Assembly (NCBI RefSeq): GCF_015057185.1 | Contig: NZ_SVEV01000001.1 | Coordinates: 186,001 to 250,000 of the forward strand | Length of the DNA stretch: 64,000 nt | Direction: 5' to 3' | From: Pseudobutyrivibrio sp. | Lineage (GTDB): Bacteria; Bacillota; Clostridia; Lachnospirales; Lachnospiraceae | Part shown: one piece after another, positions 17,828-25,283 of the stretch | Layout of the letters: each line of letters opens with the position of its first letter | Position numbering within the stretch: the first letter of the stretch is position 1 | Notes under the pieces: generated by a model | What the model was told of the DNA's origin: nothing | Seen by the model: only the letters and a program-made list of their open reading frames with translations | Databases searched by the model: none | Translations under genes and position numbers: made by a program

Positions 17828-18583
17828 TTAAGCGGCAATTTTGCTTTCAATGAGAATATCTGTAAATGTATCCTCTTGAGTAATATTAATCTGACCTGCC
17901 TTCATCATCTCCAACATACAAAGGAATGTAACGATAACCTCTGTCTTTGAATGGGCAGCCTCAAGTAAATTTCTGAAGCTAAATGTATTATGAGCCTTTG
18001 CAAAAGCAATAGTCCATTCCATTTTTTGTTCTAGAGATACCTCTTCTTTTTTGATTTTACCAAATGTAGAACGAATAGGATCTCGTCGATTGTCCTGACG
18101 TTTAATAACCTGTTGAAAGATATCATTAAGCTTATTCAAAGTTAAATCTGACATAAGCTCCTCTAAATCAACTGGCTGTTCGTACTTCAGTACCTCATCT
18201 GGAATAGTAGGCTCCTTATAGAAAACAAGGCTAGCATCCATCTGTCTATCTCTAAGCTGATAAGAAATAGTTTTGTACATTTTGTACTCCAACAATTGCT
18301 GTACCAGCTCTGCACGTGGATCCTCAGGTTCTTCCCCATCCTCTTCTTTCTCTTCTTTTGGAAGGAGCATACGGCTTTTGATGTCTAAGAGAGTTGTTGC
18401 CATAAGCAAGAACTCAGACATAACATCTAAGTCGCTATTATCCATAGCACGAACATATTCCATATATTGATCAGTAATCTCAACAATTGGAATATCGTAG
18501 ATATCAACTTTATTTTTATCAATCAGGTGTAAAAGTAAATCCAGGGGACCCTCAAACACCTGAAGCTTAACATTCATCTCCAA
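17828..18583 (-). CDS. scpA: Segregation and condensation protein A (kleisin)
   Basis: 251 residues. The N-terminal signature LQVFEGPLDLLLHLIDKNKVDIYDIPI is typical of ScpA, with a C-terminal winged helix (about 205-251). It bridges the SMC heads with ScpB. The start is uncertain. TTG at 18581-18583 has GGGAG 7 nt upstream, whereas the ATG two codons on (18575-18577) is 13 nt from it; I prefer the TTG. A family 2 RNA element ends just upstream and may control access to this ribosome site. Confidence 0.93.
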   Translation of the reverse strand: MEMNVKLQVFEGPLDLLLHLIDKNKVDIYDIPIVEITDQYMEYVRAMDNSDLDVMSEFLLMATTLLDIKSRMLLPKEEKEEDGEEPEDPRAELVQQLLEYKMYKTISYQLRDRQMDASLVFYKEPTIPDEVLKYEQPVDLEELMSDLTLNKLNDIFQQVIKRQDNRRDPIRSTFGKIKKEEVSLEQKMEWTIAFAKAHNTFSFRNLLEAAHSKTEVIVTFLCMLEMMKAGQINITQEDTFTDILIESKIAA

Positions 18584-18603
18584 AATTATTCTCCCTATAA
18601 GCC

Positions 18604-18735
18604 GCTAACAAACATCCACGTTGAGAATCTGTTACGACTACAAGCCTTTGTGATTCTCCGTTCGACAGCACGTCTCACTTGAGAATCCAAAGAGCTTGTT
18701 GTCTACAGATTGCTCAATTTATTGAGTTTGTTAGC
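18604..18735 (-). other. Family 2 structured 5'-UTR element, copy E1 (scpA leader)
   Basis: Core 18626-18711. On the minus-strand RNA: closing stem AATCTGT/ACAGATT, joint GTAGACAA, stem ACAAGC/GCTTGT, then a stem pairing CTTTG and GATTCTC in one strand with CAAAG and GAGAATC in the other. A 22-nt terminal loop containing GAGACGTG and the 3' joint TAGTCGTAAC complete it. The closing stem is extended by TTGAG/CTCAA, and an outer GCTAACAAAC/GTTTGTTAGC stem encloses everything. The 3' strand of the closing stem (ATTCTC) is also complementary to GAGAAT covering the scpA Shine-Dalgarno (18588-18593). A switch between the two pairings is therefore possible. Confidence 0.75.
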
Positions 18736-18799
18736 TAGTACTAAGCAACTAAATAATGCATAAAATAAGCAAGCATGACTGCATCGCTTCTACGAACAT

Positions 18800-18839
18800 A
18801 AAAATGGTCTCATACTGGTGGACCATGTATGAGACCATT
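18800..18839 (-). terminator. Terminator of icd
   Basis: A 13-bp stem, AATGGTCTCATAC with GTATGAGACCATT (18803-18839), followed by T's on the minus strand, about 60 nt past the icd stop. Confidence 0.88.
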
Positions 18840-18900
18840 ATAAAAGACTATATTGTGTAAGTCAATATCAGTAACCACTAGATTTAGTAGTCTGACAATT

Positions 18901-20106
18901 TTAGAGTGATTCTAAAGTTTTGCGGATTTCGATGATGAAATCACGAGAATTAAGTACTGTAGGATTCTCAATAGATGTAATGAGTGCTAAATCCTTTGTC
19001 ATTTTTCCATCTTCGATTGTTTTGATACATGCTCTCTCAAGCTTGTCAGCAAAATCAGAAAGCTCAGGAATATTATCAAGCTCTCCACGCTTTCTAAGCG
19101 CGCCAGTCCAAGCAAAAATTGTAGCAACAGAGTTTGTAGATGTCTCCTCACCCTTAAGATGCTTATAATAGTGACGCTGAACTGTTCCGTGTGCAGCCTC
19201 ATATTCATAATATCCAGCAGGAGAAACAAGAACAGATGTCATCATAGCAAGAGAACCAAATGCTGATGAAATCATATCTGACATAACATCACCATCATAG
19301 TTCTTGCATGCCCAGATAAATCCACCCTCAGACTTCATAACACGAGCTACAGCATCATCGATAAGTGTATAGAAGTATTCGATGCCTGCCTTGTCAAATG
19401 CATCCTTATAATCCTTATCAAATATTTCCTGGAATATATCTTTGAATCTATGATCATACTTCTTTGAAATTGTATCCTTTGTAGCAAACCATAAATCCTG
19501 TTTTGTATCAAGCGCAAACTTGAAACAACTATGAGCAAAGCTCTCAATAGAAGCATCGATGTTGTGCTGTCCCTGAACTACACCTGGTCCATTAAATGTG
19601 TGAACTAGAGCGCGCTCTTCTGTACCATCCTCAGCTGTATATACAAGCTCTACTTTACCAGCCCCTGGAATTCTCATTTCAGAATTCTTATATACATCAC
19701 CATATGCATGTCTTGCAATAGTGATAGGCTTCTTCCAAGATTTAACATTTGGTTCGATTCCTTTGACAACAATAGGAGCTCTAAATACAGTACCATCAAG
19801 GATTGCACGAATTGTACCATTAGGACTCTTCCACATTTCCTTAAGATTGTATTCTGTCATACGTGCGGCATTAGGAGTGATTGTGGCACACTTTACAGCA
19901 ACGCCATATTTCTTTGTAGCCTCTGCCGAATCAACTGTAACCTTGTCATCTGTCTCATTTCTGTGTTCAAGTCCAAGGTCATAATACTCTGTTTTTAAAT
20001 CGATAAAAGGAAGTAAAAGTTCATCCTTAATCATCTGCCAGAGGATACGAGTCATCTCATCTCCGTCCATCTCTACAAGGGGTGTTGTCATCTGAATTTT
20101 GCTCAT
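18901..20106 (-). CDS. icd: NADP-dependent isocitrate dehydrogenase (type II, homodimeric)
   Basis: 401 residues. It resembles the eukaryotic-like IDH subfamily rather than E. coli Icd: start [21 protein letters not shown], substrate block [24 protein letters not shown], metal site [17 protein letters not shown], and the C-terminal signature [15 protein letters not shown]. It oxidatively decarboxylates isocitrate to 2-oxoglutarate, supplying carbon for glutamate. The ATG at 20104-20106 has AGGAG 7 nt upstream. It is preceded by a family 2 RNA element and followed by its own terminator. Confidence 0.95.
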   Translation of the reverse strand: MSKIQMTTPLVEMDGDEMTRILWQMIKDELLLPFIDLKTEYYDLGLEHRNETDDKVTVDSAEATKKYGVAVKCATITPNAARMTEYNLKEMWKSPNGTIRAILDGTVFRAPIVVKGIEPNVKSWKKPITIARHAYGDVYKNSEMRIPGAGKVELVYTAEDGTEERALVHTFNGPGVVQGQHNIDASIESFAHSCFKFALDTKQDLWFATKDTISKKYDHRFKDIFQEIFDKDYKDAFDKAGIEYFYTLIDDAVARVMKSEGGFIWACKNYDGDVMSDMISSAFGSLAMMTSVLVSPAGYYEYEAAHGTVQRHYYKHLKGEETSTNSVATIFAWTGALRKRGELDNIPELSDFADKLERACIKTIEDGKMTKDLALITSIENPTVLNSRDFIIEIRKTLESL

Positions 20107-20129
20107 ACATTATCTCCTTAACCCAGTCC

Positions 20130-20212
20130 GCCAGTTACGCTCTCAAGCATTGTATTTCTACGCTCAACAACACGTTTCGCTTTAGAAATACAATAGCTTG
20201 ATAGCTACTGGC
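20130..20212 (-). other. Family 2 structured 5'-UTR element, copy E2 (icd leader)
   Basis: Minus-strand RNA between leuS and icd. Closing stem GCCAGT/ACTGGC, joint GTAGCTA, stem TCAAGC/GCTTGA, 10-bp stem AGAAATACAA with TTGTATTTCT, terminal loop with GCGAAACGTGTTGTTGAGCG, and 3' joint AGAGCGTAAC. All stems differ in sequence from E1 and E3 yet pair. It ends 24 nt before the icd start codon. A second copy of ACTGG just downstream of the closing stem could offer a competing pairing, but I see no clear sequestration of the ribosome site here. Confidence 0.75.
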
Positions 20213-20236
20213 TCAACTAAAAATCAAATTACAGTA

Positions 20237-22642
20237 TTACTTTACCACGAGGTTTACGATTTTGTTTGGCACGTAAATTTCCTTAACAAGGTTCTTGCCA
20301 TCAAGTGCCTTTGCTACATTCTCATCAGCCTTTGCTGTTGCAAGTGCTTCATCTTTGTCACATCCGTTAGGAATCTTGATTGTAGCCTTAAGCTTTCCGT
20401 TTACCTGAACAGCAATTTCGATTGTAGATTCTACAATCTTTGCTGGGTCATACTCTGGCCACTGTGAAAGTGAACAGTAGCCCTCTCCGCCAAGCTCTGC
20501 ATACATCTCTTCGCAAAGATGTGGAGCAAATGGGCAAAGAATCTTTACAAGTAAAATAAGATTATCCTTTGTAATATGTCCCTCTGAAACAATATCGTTA
20601 AGAAGTCCCATCATAGCTGCAATAGCTGTGTTGTACTTCATAGCTTCGATATCTTCAGATACCTTCTTAATTGTCTTGTGAATGCCTGTCTCAATAGACT
20701 CGCTATTTGGCTCATCTGTAACAATGTCAGTAAGACCTGCAAATCTCTCAAGGAATCTCTTACATCCACGAACTGATGCATCTGACCAAGGAGCAGCTGC
20801 GCCATAGTCACCCATGAATAATACGTATGTACGAAGTGTGTCTGCACCATACGCATCAACAATATCAAGTGGATCGATAACATTACCACGTGACTTAGAC
20901 ATCTTCTGTCCGTCCTCACCAAGGATCATACCCTGTGCGCTTCTCTTTTTATATGGCTCTGGAGTATTAACAACACCAAGGTCATAAAGGAAGTGATGCC
21001 AGAAACGTGAGTAAATCAAGTGACGTGTAACGTGCTCCATACCACCGTTGTACCAATCAACTGGCATCCAGTAGTTAAGCTTTTCTCTAGCAGCAAACTC
21101 GTTATCATTATGTGGATCAATATAACGGAGGAAGTACCAAGATGAACCAGCCCACTGAGGCATAGTATCTGTCTCACGCTTTGCTGCGCCGCCACACTTA
21201 GGACACTTGCAATTAACAAAGCTCTCAACTCTAGCAAGTGGTGACTCTCCATCTGTACCTGGCTCGAATTTCTCCATAACAGGAAGCTTAAGTGGAAGCT
21301 CCTCATATGGAACTGCAACGTCGCCACATGTAGGGCAATGTACAATTGGAATAGGCTCGCCCCAGTAACGCTGTCTGTTAAATGCCCAATCCTTCATCTT
21401 GAACTGAACACCAGCCTTACCACAGCCGAGCTTTTCAAGCTCCTGAATCATTCTATCGATTGAGTCCTTTTTGTTGTTAAGACCATTAAGGAACTCAGAA
21501 TTAATCATATTGCCTTCGCCTGTATAAGCTTCTTTTGTAACATCTCCGCCCTCGATAACAGGGATGATGTCGATACCAAACTTTTTAGCGAAGTCCCAGT
21601 CACGCTGATCATGAGCAGGAACAGCCATGATAGCTCCTGTACCGTAGCCCATCATTACGTAATCTGAAATATATACAGGAATCTTCTTTCCTGTGATTGG
21701 GTTGATTGCATCAAAGCCCTCAACTCTAACACCTGTTTTATCCTTAGAAACAAGCTGTGTACGCTCAAACTCAGACTTCTTCTGGCACTCAGCTCTGTAA
21801 GCCAAGATTGCGTCCATGTTAGAAATCTTGTCTGCGTATTTATCAATATATGGATGCTCTGGAGCAATAACCATAAATGTAACACCGCAAAGTGTATCTG
21901 GACGTGTAGTGTAAATCTCAAGCTTATCTTCGATTCCTTCAAGTGCGAAGTTTACGAAAGCCCCCTTTGACTTACCAATCCAGTTAACCTGCTGCTGCTT
22001 AATATTCTCAGGGAAATCAAGACCATCAAGCCCCTGAAGAAGCTTGTCAGCGTACTCTGTAATGCGAAGATACCAAACGTCCTTTTCCTTCTGGATAACA
22101 TCTGTATCACAGATATCGCACTTACCACCCTGTGAATCCTCATTTGAAAGTACTACCTTACAATGTGGGCAGTAGTTAACAAGAGTTTTATCTCTGAAAA
22201 CAAGGCCCTTTTCGAACATCTTAAGGAAAATCCACTGAGTCCACTTATAGTAGTCCTCCTGTGTAGTGTCGATTGTACGACTATAATCAAAAGAAAAACC
22301 TACACTCTTAAGCTGAGTTGTGAATTTCTTAATATTATCATCAGTAATCTTTCTTGGATGAGTGTTTGTCTTTACAGCGTAATTCTCTGTTGGAAGTCCA
22401 AATGCATCAAAGCCAATAGGAAATAATACGTTATATCCCTGCATTCTACGCTTTCTAGATACTACCTCAACTGAAGAATAAGCCTTGATATGTCCAACGT
22501 GCATACCAGCACCAGATGGATATGGAAACTCTACAAGACCGTAGAATTTTGGCTTATCAGAACCATCAACAGCTTTGAAAATCTCGTCCTTTTCCCAAGC
22601 TGCCTGCCATTTTTTCTCAATTGCTTTAAAATTATGTTTCAT
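20237..22642 (-). CDS. leuS: Leucyl-tRNA synthetase
   Basis: 801 residues, class I synthetase charging tRNA-Leu. Motifs: HIGH-type PYPSGAGMHVGHI near residue 40, the zinc-finger-like cysteines YCPHCKVVLSNEDSQGGKCDIC near 160-185, a CP1 editing domain (about 220-400), KMSKSRGNV near 575, and a C-terminal anticodon-binding domain. Length is as expected for bacterial LeuS. The leader from the predicted promoter to the ATG is only about 60 nt, too short for the T-box that often controls leuS in Firmicutes. Confidence 0.97.
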   Translation of the reverse strand: MKHNFKAIEKKWQAAWEKDEIFKAVDGSDKPKFYGLVEFPYPSGAGMHVGHIKAYSSVEVVSRKRRMQGYNVLFPIGFDAFGLPTENYAVKTNTHPRKITDDNIKKFTTQLKSVGFSFDYSRTIDTTQEDYYKWTQWIFLKMFEKGLVFRDKTLVNYCPHCKVVLSNEDSQGGKCDICDTDVIQKEKDVWYLRITEYADKLLQGLDGLDFPENIKQQQVNWIGKSKGAFVNFALEGIEDKLEIYTTRPDTLCGVTFMVIAPEHPYIDKYADKISNMDAILAYRAECQKKSEFERTQLVSKDKTGVRVEGFDAINPITGKKIPVYISDYVMMGYGTGAIMAVPAHDQRDWDFAKKFGIDIIPVIEGGDVTKEAYTGEGNMINSEFLNGLNNKKDSIDRMIQELEKLGCGKAGVQFKMKDWAFNRQRYWGEPIPIVHCPTCGDVAVPYEELPLKLPVMEKFEPGTDGESPLARVESFVNCKCPKCGGAAKRETDTMPQWAGSSWYFLRYIDPHNDNEFAAREKLNYWMPVDWYNGGMEHVTRHLIYSRFWHHFLYDLGVVNTPEPYKKRSAQGMILGEDGQKMSKSRGNVIDPLDIVDAYGADTLRTYVLFMGDYGAAAPWSDASVRGCKRFLERFAGLTDIVTDEPNSESIETGIHKTIKKVSEDIEAMKYNTAIAAMMGLLNDIVSEGHITKDNLILLVKILCPFAPHLCEEMYAELGGEGYCSLSQWPEYDPAKIVESTIEIAVQVNGKLKATIKIPNGCDKDEALATAKADENVAKALDGKNLVKEIYVPNKIVNLVVK

Positions 22643-22710
22643 TTTCTCACCTCGTAATCTACGACTTCTGTTTTTCTGACTAAAAACTGAAATCTATACA
22701 ACTAATCGAA

Positions 22711-22757
22711 ATTATAATAAAAGCTGTAGAGTTTTGCAATGAAAACATCTACAGCTT
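22711..22757 (-). promoter_or_regulatory. GH114 operon terminator overlapping the leuS promoter
   Basis: Hairpin AAGCTGTAGA/TCTACAGCTT (22721-22757) followed by T's in both directions lies 28 nt after the GH114-like stop. On the same minus strand, read toward leuS, a promoter -35 TTGCAA (22734-22739) sits in the hairpin loop, the spacer (17 bp) is the hairpin arm, and the -10 TATAAT is at 22711-22716. Termination of one unit and initiation of the next share the same DNA. Confidence 0.75.
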
Positions 22758-22784
22758 TTTAATTAACAAGAAGTAAAATACAGA

Positions 22785-23621
22785 TTATTTTAATTCTAAT
22801 GAATGAGAAACATATGTTATGTATCCCATATCGCTATCATATTCCATAGCTTCTGCTTCTATTTCAGAATCAGTGGCATATTCTAATGCATAAGCATCTT
22901 TATCATCATCCATAACCATATTCAGATAATCACTAAAATACTCTCTATCTTCAAGGGTATTTATACCAAAGGAATCGTCATCCCAATATATACAGGTATA
23001 GACACTTTCCTGATTTACTCCATCTAAAACATTATCCAAAGATTGATTGCGGTTATAGTATTCTGTAACAAATGCATCACCACCATTTATAAGAACATAT
23101 CCGCCCTTAGCTTTTAAATCCTCTAGCATGTCTGAGACACCTGTGAATATTTCTTCTGTAGGATACTGATAATAAACATCACAATTATCAACAAAGAAAC
23201 CATCTACACCCTTTGCTAATAATTCGTCAGCCTTAGAAGAAATAAACTCCTGCCATTTAGCCGAAGATACATCAACCCACTGTTCATCTTCCCAGTTTTC
23301 GTAAATGCCTAAGGTGATATCTTTATAATCAGAATAATAGTCTCTAAAAGATTCGATAGAGCCCAAATTAAGATACGTATATACGTTATGGCCTTTATCC
23401 TTCAAAGCAGAGATTTCATCTTCTGTATAATATTGAGCATCTATAACCATCGTCTGCGCTAAGTCTCTATCTTCTATTTCTTCTGGATTCATCCCCAGAT
23501 ATACGCCATATAGATTTTCATTATCAGCCTTACAGTTGTTTTTAAAAAATAAAATCAAAATTGTAAATGCCAATAAAACAAAAAGTATACTTACGAAAGT
23601 AATTTTAAATTTACGATTCAT
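22785..23621 (-). CDS. GH114-like TIM-barrel protein, membrane-anchored
   Basis: 278 residues. An N-terminal membrane helix (about 8-26) anchors or secretes it. The rest resembles glycoside hydrolase family 114 TIM barrels (endo-alpha-1,4-polygalactosaminidase-like): VIDAQYYTEDEISALKDKGHNVYTYLNLGSIE, then the catalytic-type block GVDGFFVDNCDVY near residue 143 and a YVLINGGDAF strand. It may act on amino-sugar polysaccharides of the cell surface or biofilm. It is the last gene of a three-gene operon; its ATG follows directly on the previous stop (TAAATG). Confidence 0.75.
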   Translation of the reverse strand: MNRKFKITFVSILFVLLAFTILILFFKNNCKADNENLYGVYLGMNPEEIEDRDLAQTMVIDAQYYTEDEISALKDKGHNVYTYLNLGSIESFRDYYSDYKDITLGIYENWEDEQWVDVSSAKWQEFISSKADELLAKGVDGFFVDNCDVYYQYPTEEIFTGVSDMLEDLKAKGGYVLINGGDAFVTEYYNRNQSLDNVLDGVNQESVYTCIYWDDDSFGINTLEDREYFSDYLNMVMDDDKDAYALEYATDSEIEAEAMEYDSDMGYITYVSHSLELK

Positions 23622-24341
23622 TTAAGTATAATCCCTTACCAATCCTTCACTTTTATCTATTACATCAACATAGTAATTCTTAAAATTTCCCTGTTCTACA
23701 TAAACATCAACAGGGTTTCCAATATTATAAAAATCATTTGGATTAAAATTCAGGATGTCGCTCTTAAACTTGTATATGTATCCATCATAAGGGTTATTAT
23801 AGCTGCAAAAAACACGATATGGATGTCTTCCATTAATTGTAATATTATAATCCATATCTATACTTTCAATTTCTGCAATGATTCTCTGTCCGGATTCAAT
23901 TAATCTAGTCTTTTTATTTTTCTTATGAATCTTATAAATTATCATTGGAAAACCAATGGCAATAAACACACATCCAAATACTATTGGAAAAATTGCAAAG
24001 AACAGTTCACCCTCAGAAGTACGGACATCTCTAGGATCGTCTGGGTTTAAATAAATCTCAATTTCCTGCCCTTCGTACATATCACTAGAATAATAATTTA
24101 ACTGCACTCGATTGTATTCATTACCATCATACTCATAGGTTACAAATACATAATGGTCGGTTTCATCCCCATGCTCATCAACTTCGATTTCTTCGATGAT
24201 TGCATTAGTGCTAACAGCATTCTCCATAAATTCTCTAGACGAGATGTTTGAAACAACGCCAACAGCAATTACTATAGCCCCAACAATGGTAAAAATAACT
24301 CCTAATATTAATACTAAATTGTTTGTTAATACCTTTTTCAT
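23622..24341 (-). CDS. DUF3592-like membrane protein
   Basis: About 239 residues. A first membrane helix lies at about 8-30 and a second at about 115-140. The extracytoplasmic part between them has the DUF3592 pattern (YEYDGNEYNRVQLNYYSS and EIEIYLNPDDPRDVR); a second soluble domain of about 90 residues follows. Function is unknown. The start is ambiguous: ATG at 24341, just after the upstream stop, or an in-frame ATG six codons earlier overlapping that gene; neither has a strong ribosome site. Translational coupling with the upstream gene is likely. Confidence 0.7.
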   Translation of the reverse strand: MKKVLTNNLVLILGVIFTIVGAIVIAVGVVSNISSREFMENAVSTNAIIEEIEVDEHGDETDHYVFVTYEYDGNEYNRVQLNYYSSDMYEGQEIEIYLNPDDPRDVRTSEGELFFAIFPIVFGCVFIAIGFPMIIYKIHKKNKKTRLIESGQRIIAEIESIDMDYNITINGRHPYRVFCSYNNPYDGYIYKFKSDILNFNPNDFYNIGNPVDVYVEQGNFKNYYVDVIDKSEGLVRDYT

Positions 24342-24342
24342 T

Positions 24343-25149
24343 TTATTGATTCTCTGCATCCTTTTTCTTTTTCTTATTAATAACAGAACCTACTCCACCA
24401 ATAACGGCACCAACACATGCACCTACCGCAGCCTTTGAAAATACTTGGTTCCAATCAATTCCGCTTTTAAGCTTAGCTGTTGATTTAATCGAAGAGTCAT
24501 AAGAAAAGCTTGCCCCATCAGCTAAACTCTTTGTATTTTCAAACAAATCATCTATATCTGCATCTGGATCATATGATTTTGTATAGAAATAATAGAAATC
24601 ATTATTTACTACAGTGCAAAGACAAGCATTTATAAATTCATCATTTTTATTTTCAGAAACCATTTCTAGCATAATATATGGTTCATTTTTAGAATTGTAA
24701 TATACGCCTTCGTATGTGGCTGAAATATCACCATAATCGTCAACATCTTCCATTGTCGATTCCAATTCGGCGCCAAAATCGTCTATTTCATCTTCAGAGT
24801 AATCCTTCAACTGACCAATCTCTTCGTCTTCATTATCAAGATAGTAAATATATGATTCTACAAAATAATCACCATCAACATACAATGCCTCAAAGAATGA
24901 ATCATCACTAGAATTAATCATAGAGATAACATCATCAGTTCCAAAGCCATCAATCTGTAGTTCATCAATATTCTCTCGATATGATTGTTTACCATCAATA
25001 ACATATTCATATTTTTGTGGAATTGCAACCTGAAGTGAAATCTCAGGAAAACTAAGTGTCAATTCAGTTTCAGCCGCAAATGAAACACTTGAAAATACAG
25101 TAGTAGCCACCCCTAATGCTGCCATTGAAGTCATAAATAATTTTTTCAT
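24343..25149 (-). CDS. Secreted or surface protein of unknown function
   Basis: 268 residues from the ATG at 25147-25149, which has AAGGAGA 8 nt upstream. It starts with a signal peptide (MKKLFMTSMAALGVATTVFSS, likely cut after SFA). The body is acidic, rich in Asp/Glu/Tyr, and of no family I recognise. The C-terminus has a glycine-zipper-like hydrophobic stretch (AAVGACVGAVIGGVGSVI) followed by five lysines, which looks like a C-terminal membrane anchor. It heads an operon with a DUF3592-like protein and a GH114-like enzyme. Confidence 0.65.
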   Translation of the reverse strand: MKKLFMTSMAALGVATTVFSSVSFAAETELTLSFPEISLQVAIPQKYEYVIDGKQSYRENIDELQIDGFGTDDVISMINSSDDSFFEALYVDGDYFVESYIYYLDNEDEEIGQLKDYSEDEIDDFGAELESTMEDVDDYGDISATYEGVYYNSKNEPYIMLEMVSENKNDEFINACLCTVVNNDFYYFYTKSYDPDADIDDLFENTKSLADGASFSYDSSIKSTAKLKSGIDWNQVFSKAAVGACVGAVIGGVGSVINKKKKKDAENQ

Positions 25150-25177
25150 AATATTTTCTCCTTGTAATATTAAATAT

Positions 25178-25212
25178 AGTAGTAATATACTACTCTCTAT
25201 TTGTATAGTCAA
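25178..25212 (-). promoter_or_regulatory. Promoter with operator-like dyad for the three-gene operon
   Basis: On the minus strand: -35 TTGACT (25207-25212), 17-bp spacer, -10 TATATT (25184-25189). The inverted repeat AGTAGTA-ATA-TACTACT (25178-25194) spans the -10, a typical position for a repressor site. Confidence 0.7.
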
Positions 25213-25222
25213 TATAAATAAT

Positions 25223-25256
25223 AAAAATGAGGTTGAGAACAATTGTCTCAACCTCA
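25223..25256 (-). terminator. Terminator of the EF-G-like gene
   Basis: TGAGGTTGAGA pairs with TCTCAACCTCA (25228-25256) and is followed on the minus strand by TTTTTATTATT, 28 nt after the stop. Confidence 0.92.
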
Positions 25257-25283
25257 CCGATAATTATTTTTATTTAGGAACTA

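Larger units (their letters stand above)
18584..18900 (-). other. 317-nt gap between scpA and icd
   Basis: No gene is visible. From right to left it holds the icd terminator (18803-18839), an AT-rich stretch of about 60 nt in which I see no confident promoter, and the extended family 2 RNA element (18604-18735). The scpA ribosome site follows. Confidence 0.7.

Noticed and set aside
18604-20212. Family 2 copies as a miniature transposon (MITE)
   Set aside because: Stem sequences differ fully between copies with pairing preserved, there are no target-site duplications, and all copies are oriented with the gene just before its ribosome site. A DNA repeat is not fully excluded without more copies.
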